DNA of 64,000 nucleotides, taken from positions 38,996 through 102,995 of the forward strand of contig NZ_MIKC01000006.1 in the NCBI RefSeq assembly GCF_001730315.1. The letters run 5' to 3'. Below the pieces are notes generated by a model. The model was not told the DNA's origin. It worked only from the letters and a program-made list of their open reading frames with translations, and did not search any database. Shown piece after piece: positions 55,344-63,769 of this stretch. Position 1 is the first letter of the stretch. The number at the start of each line of letters is the position of its first letter. The stretch is from Enterococcus ureilyticus. GTDB lineage: Bacteria; Bacillota; Bacilli; Lactobacillales; Enterococcaceae. The position numbers were made by a program, and so were the translations under genes.

Positions 55344-55709
55344 ATGCATATCATTCCGTTAATTTTAGCTATGATCGTTGCAGTTGAACATTATTACATT
55401 TTATATTTAGAAATGTTTCAAACTACGTCTACAAGTGCGCAGCGTAGCTTTGGTCTGGATAAGGAATTTTTGGATGATCCAAGAGTGCAAACGTTATTTA
55501 AGAATCAAGGACTATACAATGGTTTTTTAGCAACTGGAATTTTATGGGGGCTATTTTTTGCTTCAAATAGTTGGAGCGTTGTGCTGTTTTTTATCATTTG
55601 TGTGATTGTTGCCGCAGTATATGGAGGCTTAACTTCTTCTAAATCAATTTTGATAAAACAAGGGGTGCCAGCAATTATTACGTTCATAGCACTTTTAATT
55701 TTTAGATAA
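55344..55709 (+). CDS. DUF1304 membrane protein
   Basis: 121 residues with four membrane helices and the DUF1304 pattern: VAVEHYYILYLEMF near 13-26, NQGLYNGFLATGILWGL near 55-71, and a Gly-rich last helix pair. TAGGAGG precedes ATG 55344. Co-transcribed with the nitroreductase. Function of the family is unknown. Confidence 0.85.
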   Translation: MHIIPLILAMIVAVEHYYILYLEMFQTTSTSAQRSFGLDKEFLDDPRVQTLFKNQGLYNGFLATGILWGLFFASNSWSVVLFFIICVIVAAVYGGLTSSKSILIKQGVPAIITFIALLIFR

Positions 55710-55721
55710 ATGAAGAAAAGT

Positions 55722-55757
55722 TTAAGACAAGAAAATCATTGTCTTAGGCTTTTTTTT
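55722..55757 (+). terminator. Terminator after the DUF1304 gene
   Basis: TAAGACA pairs with TGTCTTA around a 10-nt loop; T8 follows a GGC. Confidence 0.7.
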
Positions 55758-55780
55758 GTATTCTGAAAAAAACTTATAAA

Positions 55781-55815
55781 AAGTAAGTCTAAATACTTTA
55801 CTTACTTTTGGTAAG
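55781..55815. promoter_or_regulatory. Tandem inverted repeats upstream of the second nitroreductase
   Basis: AAGTAAGT and ACTTACTT (11-nt spacer) overlap a second dyad CTTACTTTTGGTAAG at 55801-55815. The sequence resembles boxes of redox-sensing HxlR/YodB-type regulators, but no such regulator gene is in the window. Confidence 0.5.
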
Positions 55816-55872
55816 GATATATACTATACCAGTAATCTAAAAATTAATTGAAAACGAAAAGGAGCACTATAC

Positions 55873-56469
55873 ATGACAGAATTTATGCAAGCATTAAAAA
55901 AACGCCGTTCAATCTACGCTTTAGGAGATAATCTACCACAATCACAAGAAGAAATCACCGCTTTAGTAAAAGAGATCGTTAGAGAAAGTCCAACTTCTTT
56001 TAACTCACAAACACAACGTGTGGTTTTCTTATTCGGCGACGCACACAAAAAATTATGGTCAATGACAGAAGAAGCGTTGAAACCTTTAACACCTGCAGAA
56101 GCGTTTCCAAATACACAAGCTAAATTGCAAAGCTTTGCAGCAGGATATGGAACATTGCTATTCTTTGAAGATATGGATATCGTAAAAAATCTACAAGAAC
56201 AATTTGAATTATATGCAGACAATTTCCCTGTTTGGTCAGAACAAGCAAGTGGTTTAACGCAAGCCAATGTTTGGACTGCCTTGGCACAAGAAAATATTGG
56301 AGCAAACTTACAACATTACAACCCAGTAATTGATGAAGCGGTAGCTAAAGAATGGTCTATTCCAAGCCAATGGAAATTAAGAGCGCAACTGGTTTTCGGT
56401 TCGATCGAAGCTCCTGCTGGTGAAAAAGAATACATGGAAGATAGCGCACGTTTCTTAGAATTTAACTAA
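55873..56469 (+). CDS. Nitroreductase-family protein (Frm2/YfkO-like)
   Basis: 198 residues with KKRRSIYALGDNLPQS at the start and RESPTSFNSQTQRVVFLFG near 37-55, the form seen in the fatty-acid-repression-like nitroreductases. AAAGGAG precedes ATG 55873. Followed after 25 nt by a VOC-superfamily gene, so an operon is likely. Confidence 0.85.
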   Translation: MTEFMQALKKRRSIYALGDNLPQSQEEITALVKEIVRESPTSFNSQTQRVVFLFGDAHKKLWSMTEEALKPLTPAEAFPNTQAKLQSFAAGYGTLLFFEDMDIVKNLQEQFELYADNFPVWSEQASGLTQANVWTALAQENIGANLQHYNPVIDEAVAKEWSIPSQWKLRAQLVFGSIEAPAGEKEYMEDSARFLEFN

Positions 56470-56494
56470 TAACGAGCAAATGGGGGAGAAAAGT

Positions 56495-57340
56495 ATGGTG
56501 GGCAGATTACCTGAAGAAACAATCGTAAAGCAAGTAAAATTAAAAGTTAAAAATTTAGAGGCAATGACAGATTTTTATACAAAAATGATTGGGCTTGTTT
56601 TACTAAATAAAACGGAAAACACCACTTTCTTAGGTGCACAAGCTTCTTCGGAAACCATGATGATTCTAGAGGAACTTATTGATCCTATCGTGAAAAATAA
56701 TACGACTGGCTTGTACCACACCGCTTTTCTCTTACCTTCTCGCAAAGATTTAGGCAATAGTTTAGTGTGGTTGCTGCAAAATAATAATGAAATTGGTGCT
56801 GCGGATCACGGATATAGTGAAGCGATCTATCTGACAGATCCAGAAGGTAACGGGATCGAGATCTATCGTGATAAACCAAAAACGGAGTGGGATATTCGTG
56901 CAAATGGAGAAATCATCGGTGTAACTGAAGAGCTCGATGGGGATGCTGTTGTTGCTGTGTCTGATGGACAATGGCTAGGACTAGTACCAGGATCACGAAT
57001 CGGCCATGTTCATTTACAGGTAGCTGATTTAGCTGTGACGGAGAAATTCTACGAACAACTTGGGTTCTCTTTAAAATCTAATTTTGGCGGACGTGCTAAA
57101 TTTTTCGCTGCTGGTGACTATCATCATCATATTGGAACGAATACTTGGAATAGCCGCAATGACGCTTTGATCAGTGAAAACCAGTTAGGATTAGCTTGGT
57201 ACACGTTTCAGTTGCCGTCTAAAGAGGCACTAGATGCGTTGCTCGACCGACTCAACGAACAAGCTATTGCTTATGTCTATGAAAATGAACAACTAACGAT
57301 TCAAGATCCGAACGGCATGCAGATCAAATTTGAATACTAA
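56495..57340 (+). CDS. Two-domain VOC-superfamily protein (CatE-like)
   Basis: 281 residues with two glyoxalase/dioxygenase half-sites: VKQVKLKVKNLEAMTDFYTKMIG at the N-terminus with TDPEGNGIEIYRDKP near 115, then RIGHVHLQVADLAVTEKFYEQLG near 168 with HHHIGTNTW near 210. This matches CatE/MhqO-type ring-cleavage proteins in length. The last metal-ligand position reads DPNGMQIKF, with Lys where Glu is usual, so activity is uncertain. GGGGGAG supports ATG 56495. Confidence 0.82.
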   Translation: MVGRLPEETIVKQVKLKVKNLEAMTDFYTKMIGLVLLNKTENTTFLGAQASSETMMILEELIDPIVKNNTTGLYHTAFLLPSRKDLGNSLVWLLQNNNEIGAADHGYSEAIYLTDPEGNGIEIYRDKPKTEWDIRANGEIIGVTEELDGDAVVAVSDGQWLGLVPGSRIGHVHLQVADLAVTEKFYEQLGFSLKSNFGGRAKFFAAGDYHHHIGTNTWNSRNDALISENQLGLAWYTFQLPSKEALDALLDRLNEQAIAYVYENEQLTIQDPNGMQIKFEY

Positions 57341-57350
57341 TATAAGATAA

Positions 57351-57386
57351 AAGGTCAACTTCATTGCTGAGGTTGGCTTTTTTTTA
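57351..57386 (+). terminator. Terminator after the VOC gene
   Basis: GTCAACTTC with GAGGTTGGC (G-T pairs) followed by T8. Confidence 0.65.
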
Positions 57387-57585
57387 TTTGAGCAGACTTT
57401 AGATTTGATAGACTGGAAGAAAAAGTATGTTCACAGTTGTGAGTCATAAAATCTATTGAAAGCGAAAAAGCCTAGCTGAACTCATAAATATCTCATTTAA
57501 AGAGCTATATTCTCATTTTTTTTAAATAATAACAATTAAAATGAAAAATTATCGTAAATTATTATGGTAAACTTCAATAAGTGAG

Positions 57586-57608
57586 TTATTACTGATTTTT
57601 AGTAATAA
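57586..57608. repeat. Inverted repeat upstream of the LPxTG gene
   Basis: TTATTACT and AGTAATAA (8 bp perfect, 7-nt spacer) end 33 nt before the start codon, so they lie in the leader or over the promoter. The rest of 57387-57585 is A/T rich without a gene. Confidence 0.4.
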
Positions 57609-57641
57609 TGAGTTAGAATAAAAAATGGGAGGGATTTAAGG

Positions 57642-58964
57642 GTGAAAAAGTATATTCATTTATTAACAGTTGGTGTCCTATTGGCTTCGAGCATTCCAAT
57701 GACGGCTAATGGGGAAGAAGTTCATGTAGAGGATAATAATACAATTTCGGATATTTCTTCGGAAACAAACGGAATTGAAGTAGAACTTATTGAACAAGAA
57801 ACGACAGATACAGAACTTTTAGATTCAGAAAGTGAAAATGCGCAAACAGAAATAGTAGATCAAGAAAACGAACAGGAAGATGCTAAGGTTGAAGAAACAA
57901 AAACATCAGGAACTGAACAAGAAACTGTAAATGAAGCTGCCGCAGTTACTAACGAAGTGAAAGCAACACCACAAGCATATGCAATTTCGCCAGAACTTGG
58001 GATACCAATTCCTGATTATGATGGAAAATTAGTAGATAAAGAAAATACAATAACGGACATCGAAAATTCTAAAGTTACCTCAGATTATGCTTTCATGCCT
58101 CAAATTACAGATAAAACACAAGTAGTTGTTGAGGGAAACCATGTTACTGCAGATGGGAAATATATCTTTTATTTGAAAGAAAATAGCAAGGGAAAAGTCA
58201 CAGTTACCTATAAAAATGTCGGGACTTATGATGGCAAAGTTATTGATTTAAAAATTTCTTTTGATGATTGGACGTTTATGCAAGTATTCAATAACGCTGG
58301 CTGGAACCCTAGACTTACAATTGGTCCACAGAGTACTGGGATTTTTATGTATGGTCTGTCAGATCTAAAGGCAAATTACTATTTCTTGGATCATTTAACT
58401 GGTTTACAAGCCCAAGTTTCCGGATTTTTCAATTTTACTGATATTGACAATAATCAATACTTAGATATTTATAATAATGCAAATATTAAAAATTTCTACG
58501 CAAGTAAAGACAACGTTCTCTATTATAAAAATAATGACGGTTACATTAGTGTAGGGGATTATATTGGACAAGATGCAGATGATGAGTTGAAAGATAATAA
58601 ATATTGGTTGACATATACTTACAACAAAACCTCCAATTTTACTATTACTTTTCATGAGCTAAGAGAAGCGATTCGTGGATATGGTGCATTATTTGAGTAT
58701 ACGTATGAAGCACCTGTTGTAATTGAACCACAAGCAGAAACAAAAACGAAGAAGCTAACCGCGAATAACACAAGCATAAAACCTGTATATCAATCCTTAA
58801 ATACAGCTAAAGTAGAACAAAAAAATGCAGGTGAAACCGTCACTAACCCATTGTCAGCTAATCGGTTACCTGAAACGGGAGAACAGAATAGTAGTCACTT
58901 ATTTACGTTTGGACTGTTGCTACTTTCAAGCCTACTATTTTTCAAACGAAAAGATCGTCTATAA
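57642..58964 (+). CDS. LPxTG-anchored surface protein
   Basis: 440 residues: signal peptide (about 1-25), a 75-residue acidic Glu/Thr-rich stretch (net negative, low complexity), a folded domain of about 260 residues rich in Tyr, Asn and Asp, a linker, and a sorting signal LPETGEQ with hydrophobic helix and KRKDRL tail. Sortase A would attach it to the wall. The central domain has no family I recognise; its beta-rich pattern suits a ligand-binding adhesin. GTG 57642 follows GGGAGG. Followed by 400 nt without a gene. Confidence 0.85.
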   Translation: MKKYIHLLTVGVLLASSIPMTANGEEVHVEDNNTISDISSETNGIEVELIEQETTDTELLDSESENAQTEIVDQENEQEDAKVEETKTSGTEQETVNEAAAVTNEVKATPQAYAISPELGIPIPDYDGKLVDKENTITDIENSKVTSDYAFMPQITDKTQVVVEGNHVTADGKYIFYLKENSKGKVTVTYKNVGTYDGKVIDLKISFDDWTFMQVFNNAGWNPRLTIGPQSTGIFMYGLSDLKANYYFLDHLTGLQAQVSGFFNFTDIDNNQYLDIYNNANIKNFYASKDNVLYYKNNDGYISVGDYIGQDADDELKDNKYWLTYTYNKTSNFTITFHELREAIRGYGALFEYTYEAPVVIEPQAETKTKKLTANNTSIKPVYQSLNTAKVEQKNAGETVTNPLSANRLPETGEQNSSHLFTFGLLLLSSLLFFKRKDRL

Positions 58965-59313
58965 TATACTAGAATGTTGTGTATTGGTCAAAATAGAAAA
59001 TATAAAGGAGAATCAGGTACTCTATGATTCTTCTTTATTTTGTCTACCCTATAAAGCTAAAAAATTAAAGTTTTCAGTTAAGTACAAAATGGCACGACAA
59101 ACTAATTTATAGCAGCTATGAGGAATCTAAGAAGTTTACTAGACTTATAAGTAGCTGGTTGATATTTTGAATAAGTATGTTGAACGGCTGCAGAGCTATA
59201 ATTTTGAGAAGTGGGATTCTTACCAGATCACTATAAAATGAGTACTCTTAATTTAATCAGACTCAATATAACATAAGCAACAGAGCATACATAGATAAAA
59301 TAATGAAATAAAG

Positions 59314-59340
59314 TGAAACTTCCGACTTTGTTTTATACAC
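59314..59340 (+). promoter_or_regulatory. Candidate ECF-type promoter of the sigma operon
   Basis: TGAAACTT (59314-59321) fits the -35 of many ECF promoters (TGAAAC), followed 13 nt later by TATACAC. It lies 26 nt before the sigma gene start and would give autoregulation. The rest of 58965-59313 shows no gene; one short open stretch at 59157-59243 encodes 28 protein-like residues between two stops. Confidence 0.4.
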
Positions 59341-59365
59341 TAATAAAGTGAAGGGAGCGTATTTA

Positions 59366-59914
59366 ATGGTAAAAATGACAACTGAAACAATAACTTTAGT
59401 GAAAAAAGCTAAAAAAGGGGATGATTCAGCATTTGAGAAACTTTTGAAAGAACAATATGAATATATTTATCGAACCGCATATCATTATGCAAGTTCTGAA
59501 CAAGACATCCTTGATATTATTCAAGAAGCAACGATCGAAGCATACAAAGGAATAGCCAAATTAAAAAGTGAGCAGTATTTTTATACATGGTATATTCGAA
59601 TATTGATACGAGTTGCAACTAAACTAGCAAAAAAAGCAAATAGTGTGAAGCAAGTAAATATTGAAGACTATTCAGAAGATATTATCAATGGGGACAATAA
59701 ACATGAATTAGAACAGGAGCTAGATTTAATTCATTCTTTCAAAAAGATTGATAAAAAATATACGGAAGTTTTGCAGCTTTTTTATTACCAAGATTTATCG
59801 ATTCAGGAAATCAGTCACATTTTAAACGTGCCAGTGGGAACTGTAAAAACGAATTTATTTAGAGGAAAGCAAAAATTGAAATCAATTTTAGGAGGCGACT
59901 ATTTTGAAAGATAA
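59366..59914 (+). CDS. ECF RNA polymerase sigma factor
   Basis: 182 residues: region 2 with SAFEKLLKEQYEYIYRTAYHYASSEQDILDIIQEATIEAYKGIAKLK (about 18-64) and region 4 with LQLFYYQDLSIQEISHILNVPVGTVKTNLFRGKQKLK (about 133-170). GAAGGGAG supports ATG 59366. The gene overlaps the following anti-sigma gene by 11 nt. Confidence 0.92.
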   Translation: MVKMTTETITLVKKAKKGDDSAFEKLLKEQYEYIYRTAYHYASSEQDILDIIQEATIEAYKGIAKLKSEQYFYTWYIRILIRVATKLAKKANSVKQVNIEDYSEDIINGDNKHELEQELDLIHSFKKIDKKYTEVLQLFYYQDLSIQEISHILNVPVGTVKTNLFRGKQKLKSILGGDYFER

Positions 59915-60680
59915 TTCTAAAAAAGTGATAACTAAAATCAATTCAACCATCCAGGTTCCAAAAGATAAAACATATCAAGCAATAGAAGAAGGTATCCGCT
60001 TAGGAAAAAAAAGTAGCAGAAAAAGAAGAATCTATCCCTTCATACCAATCGTTGCACTAGCCGCTATAGCGATGATTATTATCATTCATACACCGATGGT
60101 AGATGCACTAGCCAATATTCCAGCTATTTTGGGTGCGAAATTAACGAAAGTCGAACCTGGGGAAACCAAAGAAACAGCACCTGTAACCATCAAGACACCG
60201 AATCATGCCCCTGAAAGTACTGAGACAATAAAGCCGATTAAGCTTATCGATGGGACTGAAGTGACGCAACAATTGCTAATGACACATGCCTGGGCACCTT
60301 TAATGAATTCAATTTCAGGTGAGCCCTTCATGGATATTGTTGATTCAAAAGTTGTAATTCATCGCTTCAACGCAAATGAGCTATTGCTGTCATTTGTAGA
60401 TATCAGAACGGGTCAAGAAATCTCGGAAGCAGATACTATATATTATGATGATAAGAATGAACCGATTGAACGCTATAAAGAGTTAGATAAACATCTTTAT
60501 AAAATTCAAGGAAATATATTAGAGCAACAAGTGTTATTCTCTTCGAAAAGACAATCAGATCCAACATATATGGAGTTGAGGATAGTGGATGGATTACTAG
60601 TAATGTTTCCCCACGATGATTTTGATCATAAAAAAGACCGACAACTCATTTTACAAGCTGTAGAAATAGTTCCGAATTAA
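59904..60680 (+). CDS. Putative membrane anti-sigma factor
   Basis: 258 residues: a cytoplasmic basic N-terminus (about 1-45), one membrane helix (about 46-67), and a 190-residue outer domain. Start is TTG 59904 with AGGAGG 8 nt upstream, overlapping the sigma gene. Order and topology are those of ECF anti-sigma pairs, with the N-terminus holding the sigma factor and the outer domain sensing a wall signal. The outer domain has no recognised family. Confidence 0.78.
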   Translation: MKDNSKKVITKINSTIQVPKDKTYQAIEEGIRLGKKSSRKRRIYPFIPIVALAAIAMIIIIHTPMVDALANIPAILGAKLTKVEPGETKETAPVTIKTPNHAPESTETIKPIKLIDGTEVTQQLLMTHAWAPLMNSISGEPFMDIVDSKVVIHRFNANELLLSFVDIRTGQEISEADTIYYDDKNEPIERYKELDKHLYKIQGNILEQQVLFSSKRQSDPTYMELRIVDGLLVMFPHDDFDHKKDRQLILQAVEIVPN

Positions 60681-60911
60681 TAAGGATGAGGTGAATAATT
60701 TTAACCTAGATTAAGTTTATAGGACTTTTTAGAAGTAAGAGAAACGAATGATGTAAAACAGAAGATTTTGTTGTGTAATTTTTATTAAGAGGTTTAATAT
60801 CAAAAATTAGAAAGGGTGAAGTTTGCTGGCGGATCCTAAAAATTATTTTTTATCCAATATTTAGATGAAACTATTTATCTTTATTTTTTGAAATAATAAC
60901 TAAGTAGAATT

Positions 60912-61172
60912 ATGCTGGATTTGATTGTGAATGATAGACCCAATCCGTTGATTGATGCAATTTTGGACAAAAATAATGATGGCACTTTAAGGAATAGTGC
61001 TGTTGGAACTTCCTCTGATTTGGATGACCTTCTGATACTTTATATAAAAAAAGATGTCGATAATTCCTCACCAACATCAGAAAGTATAGACCCTTATGTG
61101 CCCCTATACTTTTTTAATCTTTCTATATCAAAACTTAGTGTTTCAAATAATAAAATACACGGATTCTCATAG
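60912..61172 (+). CDS. Doubtful 86-codon reading frame
   Basis: The first 60 residues (MLDLIVNDRPNPLIDAILDK ... NNDGTLRNSAVG) read like protein, with a DKNNDG loop as in DUF937-type or calcium-loop sequences, but no ribosome binding site precedes ATG 60912 and the end overlaps the opposite-strand flavoprotein gene. It may be a gene fragment. The 230 nt upstream (60681-60911) show nothing. Confidence 0.25.
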   Translation: MLDLIVNDRPNPLIDAILDKNNDGTLRNSAVGTSSDLDDLLILYIKKDVDNSSPTSESIDPYVPLYFFNLSISKLSVSNNKIHGFS

Positions 61173-61492
61173 CTCAAGTTAGAATCATATCTCTTATAAT
61201 CTTCCGATAAATTCGTAATATCATCTAGTTCAACCAGTGTGAATGTTCCTTTTAAGTTAAGCGTTGTGACGTATCCAGCATCAAATTCAGCATAACAAGC
61301 TATTGTCGCTTTTGGATTGGCTTGTATATCTTTGACAATATCAGTATTTTTATCTAAATAAAAATACAAGGTTACAAAACTGAATCGACTCATAATCGAT
61401 TGCAAAATCAACGTTTTTGGAAATCCATTTTCGTTAATTGTTGAAATAGCATATGCGTGTGTACGTTCTAAAATAGTTTCTGCAGTTACCAT
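61094..61492 (-). CDS. Pyridoxamine 5'-phosphate oxidase-like flavoprotein
   Basis: 132 residues, split-barrel FMN-binding fold: HAYAISTINENGFPKTLIL near 12-30, LYFYLDKNTDIVKDIQANPKATIACY near 42-67. Unlike PdxH it is short and lacks the C-terminal substrate-binding region, so a general FMN- or heme-linked reductase is more likely. GGAGGGG precedes ATG 61492. Confidence 0.8.
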   Translation of the reverse strand: MVTAETILERTHAYAISTINENGFPKTLILQSIMSRFSFVTLYFYLDKNTDIVKDIQANPKATIACYAEFDAGYVTTLNLKGTFTLVELDDITNLSEDYKRYDSNLSYENPCILLFETLSFDIERLKKYRGT

Positions 61493-61640
61493 AGTTTCCC
61501 CTCCATATGAATCATGATTTTAACATAGAAAAAAAGGGGAAAAAAGACCCTATATAAATTAAAAGATATTTTTAATTTATTGATGCTAGGATGAAATCAA
61601 GGATACGATTTAGTAAAATTATACCTAAGGAGAAAAGGAC

Positions 61641-61910
61641 GTGTCTCACATGGCAAATCAACGATTTACTGATGAATTCAAACAAACAATTGTTGACCTC
61701 TATCACGCAGGTAGCTCAGTTGAACAATTAGCAAACGAATATGGGATGGTACCACAAACTTTTTACAAATGGATTAATTTTTATACTCCAAATGACTATT
61801 CTGACGTTACGGAGGCTGGATTTCTTAAGTTGAAAAAAGAAATGGCTCAGCTTAAGGAAGACAATAACATCCTAAAAAAGGTCTTAATCATATTCGCAAA
61901 AAATAAATGA
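61641..61910 (+). CDS. IS3-family transposase OrfA
   Basis: 89 residues: helix-turn-helix FTDEFKQTIVDLYHAGSSVEQLANEY near 9-34 and a C-terminal leucine-zipper helix (EMAQLKEDNNILKKVLIIF). Intact by itself, but its OrfB partner is destroyed, so the element cannot move. GTG 61641 or ATG 61650 may be the start. Confidence 0.85.
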   Translation: MSHMANQRFTDEFKQTIVDLYHAGSSVEQLANEYGMVPQTFYKWINFYTPNDYSDVTEAGFLKLKKEMAQLKEDNNILKKVLIIFAKNK

Positions 61911-62713
61911 TAAGACACTTTTTGAAACGATTCATCATTTATCAAGCGAGGTAAATGTTTCGAGAGCTTGCCAGTTATTTGAACTCCCCGCTCAAGCTAT
62001 TATGGGCGACTCACCCGAATCGAATCGAGCAAAAGAAAATAAAGACTTGAGCGACAGAACTCTAAAAATATATTTAGATTCTAGGCGCTGATACGGTGCT
62101 TCCAAAATTCACAAGGAGCTTGTCAAACTAAAGATTAAGATCAGCTTAAAACGAGTTTGAAATTTAATGAGACAATTCTTTATTCAATCGATTATTATCA
62201 AAATATAGCAGTCTGGCCCTTCAAAAGCAGCCGAGCTTATTCAAGAACGTGACAATCTTCTCAAACGTAATTTTTCAACCACAGGTTTAAATCAAAAATG
62301 GGTAACAGATATCACTTATATTCACACGTAAAAGATGGTTGGTGCTATTTATCATCATTTCAAGATTTGCATTTTAAGAAATCATCGCTTGGTCATTTGG
62401 TAAATTAATGAAAACGGAATCATTTTTAGAAAACTTAGACAAAGTTATCTTGACGCAAAAAGTGACAAAAGACTTGATCCTTCATTCAGATATAGGCAGC
62501 CAATACACGAATGACCCTTATGGGGCACACTTGGGTGAATTGGAAATCCGTCATTCATTTAGTGGGGAAGGCTGTCCCTATGATAACGCAAGCATAGAAT
62601 CATTTCACGCTACGCTGAAAAAAGAAGAAGTCTATCAAACATATTATCAAACTTTTGAGAAAGCCTCGACAAAATTATTTCAATATATAGAAGGCTTTTA
62701 TAATCGCAAATGA
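61907..62713 (+). pseudogene. Degenerate IS3-family transposase OrfB
   Basis: Catalytic integrase (DDE) pieces are recognisable in several frames: RACQLFELP, YGASKIHKEL, QKWVTDITYI (first Asp) and then, in the frame opening at 62408, ILHSDIGSQYT (second Asp), SFSGEGCPYDNASIESFHATLK (Glu) and FYNRK. At least five stops and two frame changes break it, and a stop follows FYNRK where RIHG would continue. Terminal inverted repeats could not be placed. Confidence 0.85.
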
Positions 62714-62805
62714 ATTCACGGTGACGCCACAAAAAATGAAGGGACGTGCTCAAAAAGTCGCTTAATTCTTTTACACTTACCATTTTTTTTTGCGAAAAAA
62801 TCATG

Positions 62806-63027
62806 AGTATCATTCGCCATCGCTTCCCACAACGGTCATGCATTTGAGTTTGAGGGTTATGGGAAACGATGGCACACTCTCGAAGTGACATTTTTCAAAA
62901 AAAGTCTCCCACAATGTGTCCAAGATATTGACTTAGATCCAAATTCACTAAAAGGTTCTCGGGGAGATAAAGCAAAAGAAAGTTTTACAAAAAATAGTGA
63001 GAAAATAGATAGTATTTCATCAAAGTA
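62806..63027 (+). pseudogene. Unassigned coding fragment
   Basis: An open frame of 66-70 codons without a start: ASHNGHAFEFEGYGKRWHTL, then EVTFFKKSLPQCVQDIDLDP, ending in ISSK and TAG. Amino-acid composition is protein-like, but I do not recognise a family. It sits between the dead IS and more fragments, and an IS insertion or deletion probably cut off its 5' end. Confidence 0.35.
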
Positions 63028-63070
63028 GTTAATTGATCTTCCCTAATGTAAATAAAATGAGAGTAAGAGA

Positions 63071-63115
63071 GCCTGAAATATAATTTTTTGAGTTACGTTC
63101 CAGGCTTTTTTCTTG
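63071..63115 (+). terminator. Terminator after the unassigned fragment
   Basis: AGCCTG pairs with CAGGCT around a 24-nt loop and T6 follows. Its survival supports the idea that the fragment was a real gene end. Confidence 0.5.
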
Positions 63116-63216
63116 CAAACGATACTATCGACACTCAAAAGTATCAATCGGATAAATTATAGCTGCATGAATCATGTTAGTAGACTATCAAAGGTTACAA
63201 TCACAAATATCAATAT

Positions 63217-63254
63217 AAAAGAAACTGACATATTTTACAGTATCAGTTTCTTTT
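63217..63254. terminator. Hairpin with a short paralogous tail, copy 1
   Basis: AAAAGAAACTGA pairs with TCAGTTTCTTTT. On the minus strand just before it, 13 codons NAFGMDTFKRN end in TGA; these resemble the codons before the hairpin at 63741. Confidence 0.55.
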
Positions 63255-63400
63255 AAAAGTGTCCATACCAAAAGCATTGATTTTAGGTTAAGGAAAGAGT
63301 GATATATTATAGAGCCTAATTAATTACCAAAGAAGACTGTAGTACTATTCCGCTAAAATCAGATAGTACAGAATTGTTTAGCTACCTAATCAAGAGATAA

Positions 63401-63424
63401 GGGCCAAGCAGGAGTTGAACCTGC
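63401..63424 (-). tRNA. tRNA 3'-end-like fragment
   Basis: On the minus strand GCAGG-TTCAACT-CCTGC forms a perfect T-arm with a consensus loop, followed by TTGGCCC in the acceptor position. No matching 5' acceptor (GGGCCAA) or D and anticodon arms are found within 75 nt upstream, so it is a partial copy such as integration by mobile elements leaves. No CCA is encoded. Confidence 0.35.
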
Positions 63425-63539
63425 AAAATCTCCCAAATGAGTTCATGACCCAAAAAATAAATTGACTTACAAAAATAGTATATATTATTTTCTTTTGAGT
63501 TGGAAATAATTAGCTTTTTAGTATTTATGATAAACTGTT

Positions 63540-63716
63540 TGCTTAATTAGCATACATACAATTAACATAGTTGTTGAATGTACGAACTTATATCACACAA
63601 TTAATGAAAGAATTATAAAGCTTCATATATCTGAGGATCAAGTAAAGGATATTTATGAGTATTTAGATGCAAAAGGATTTATTGTAGCTTTGGACTATTA
63701 CGAAGTATCATTCTAA
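63540..63716 (+). pseudogene. Second unassigned coding fragment
   Basis: Open frame without start codon ending NERIIKLHISEDQVKDIYEY, then LDAKGFIVALDYYEVSF and TAA at 63714. Composition is protein-like and it is followed by a strong terminator hairpin (63741-63769), so it is likely the end of a lost gene. No family recognised. Confidence 0.3.
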
Positions 63717-63740
63717 AGTTAATAAAAAAGTATATAGTAA

Positions 63741-63769
63741 AATCTGACACAATATGATTGTGTCAGATT
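63741..63769. terminator. Hairpin with a short paralogous tail, copy 2
   Basis: AATCTGACACAA pairs perfectly with TTGTGTCAGATT (12 bp). On the minus strand it follows codons VFGIGTFKRI and TGA. The remaining bases to 64000 show no gene. Confidence 0.7.

Noticed and set aside
58825..59112. Open frame of 95 codons across the end of the LPxTG gene
   Set aside because: It overlaps the real gene in another frame and has no start signal.
59157..59243. Short stretch LVDILNKYVERLQSYNFEKW between two stops
   Set aside because: Protein-like, but under 30 codons, no start codon and no homologue known to me; kept only as a note.
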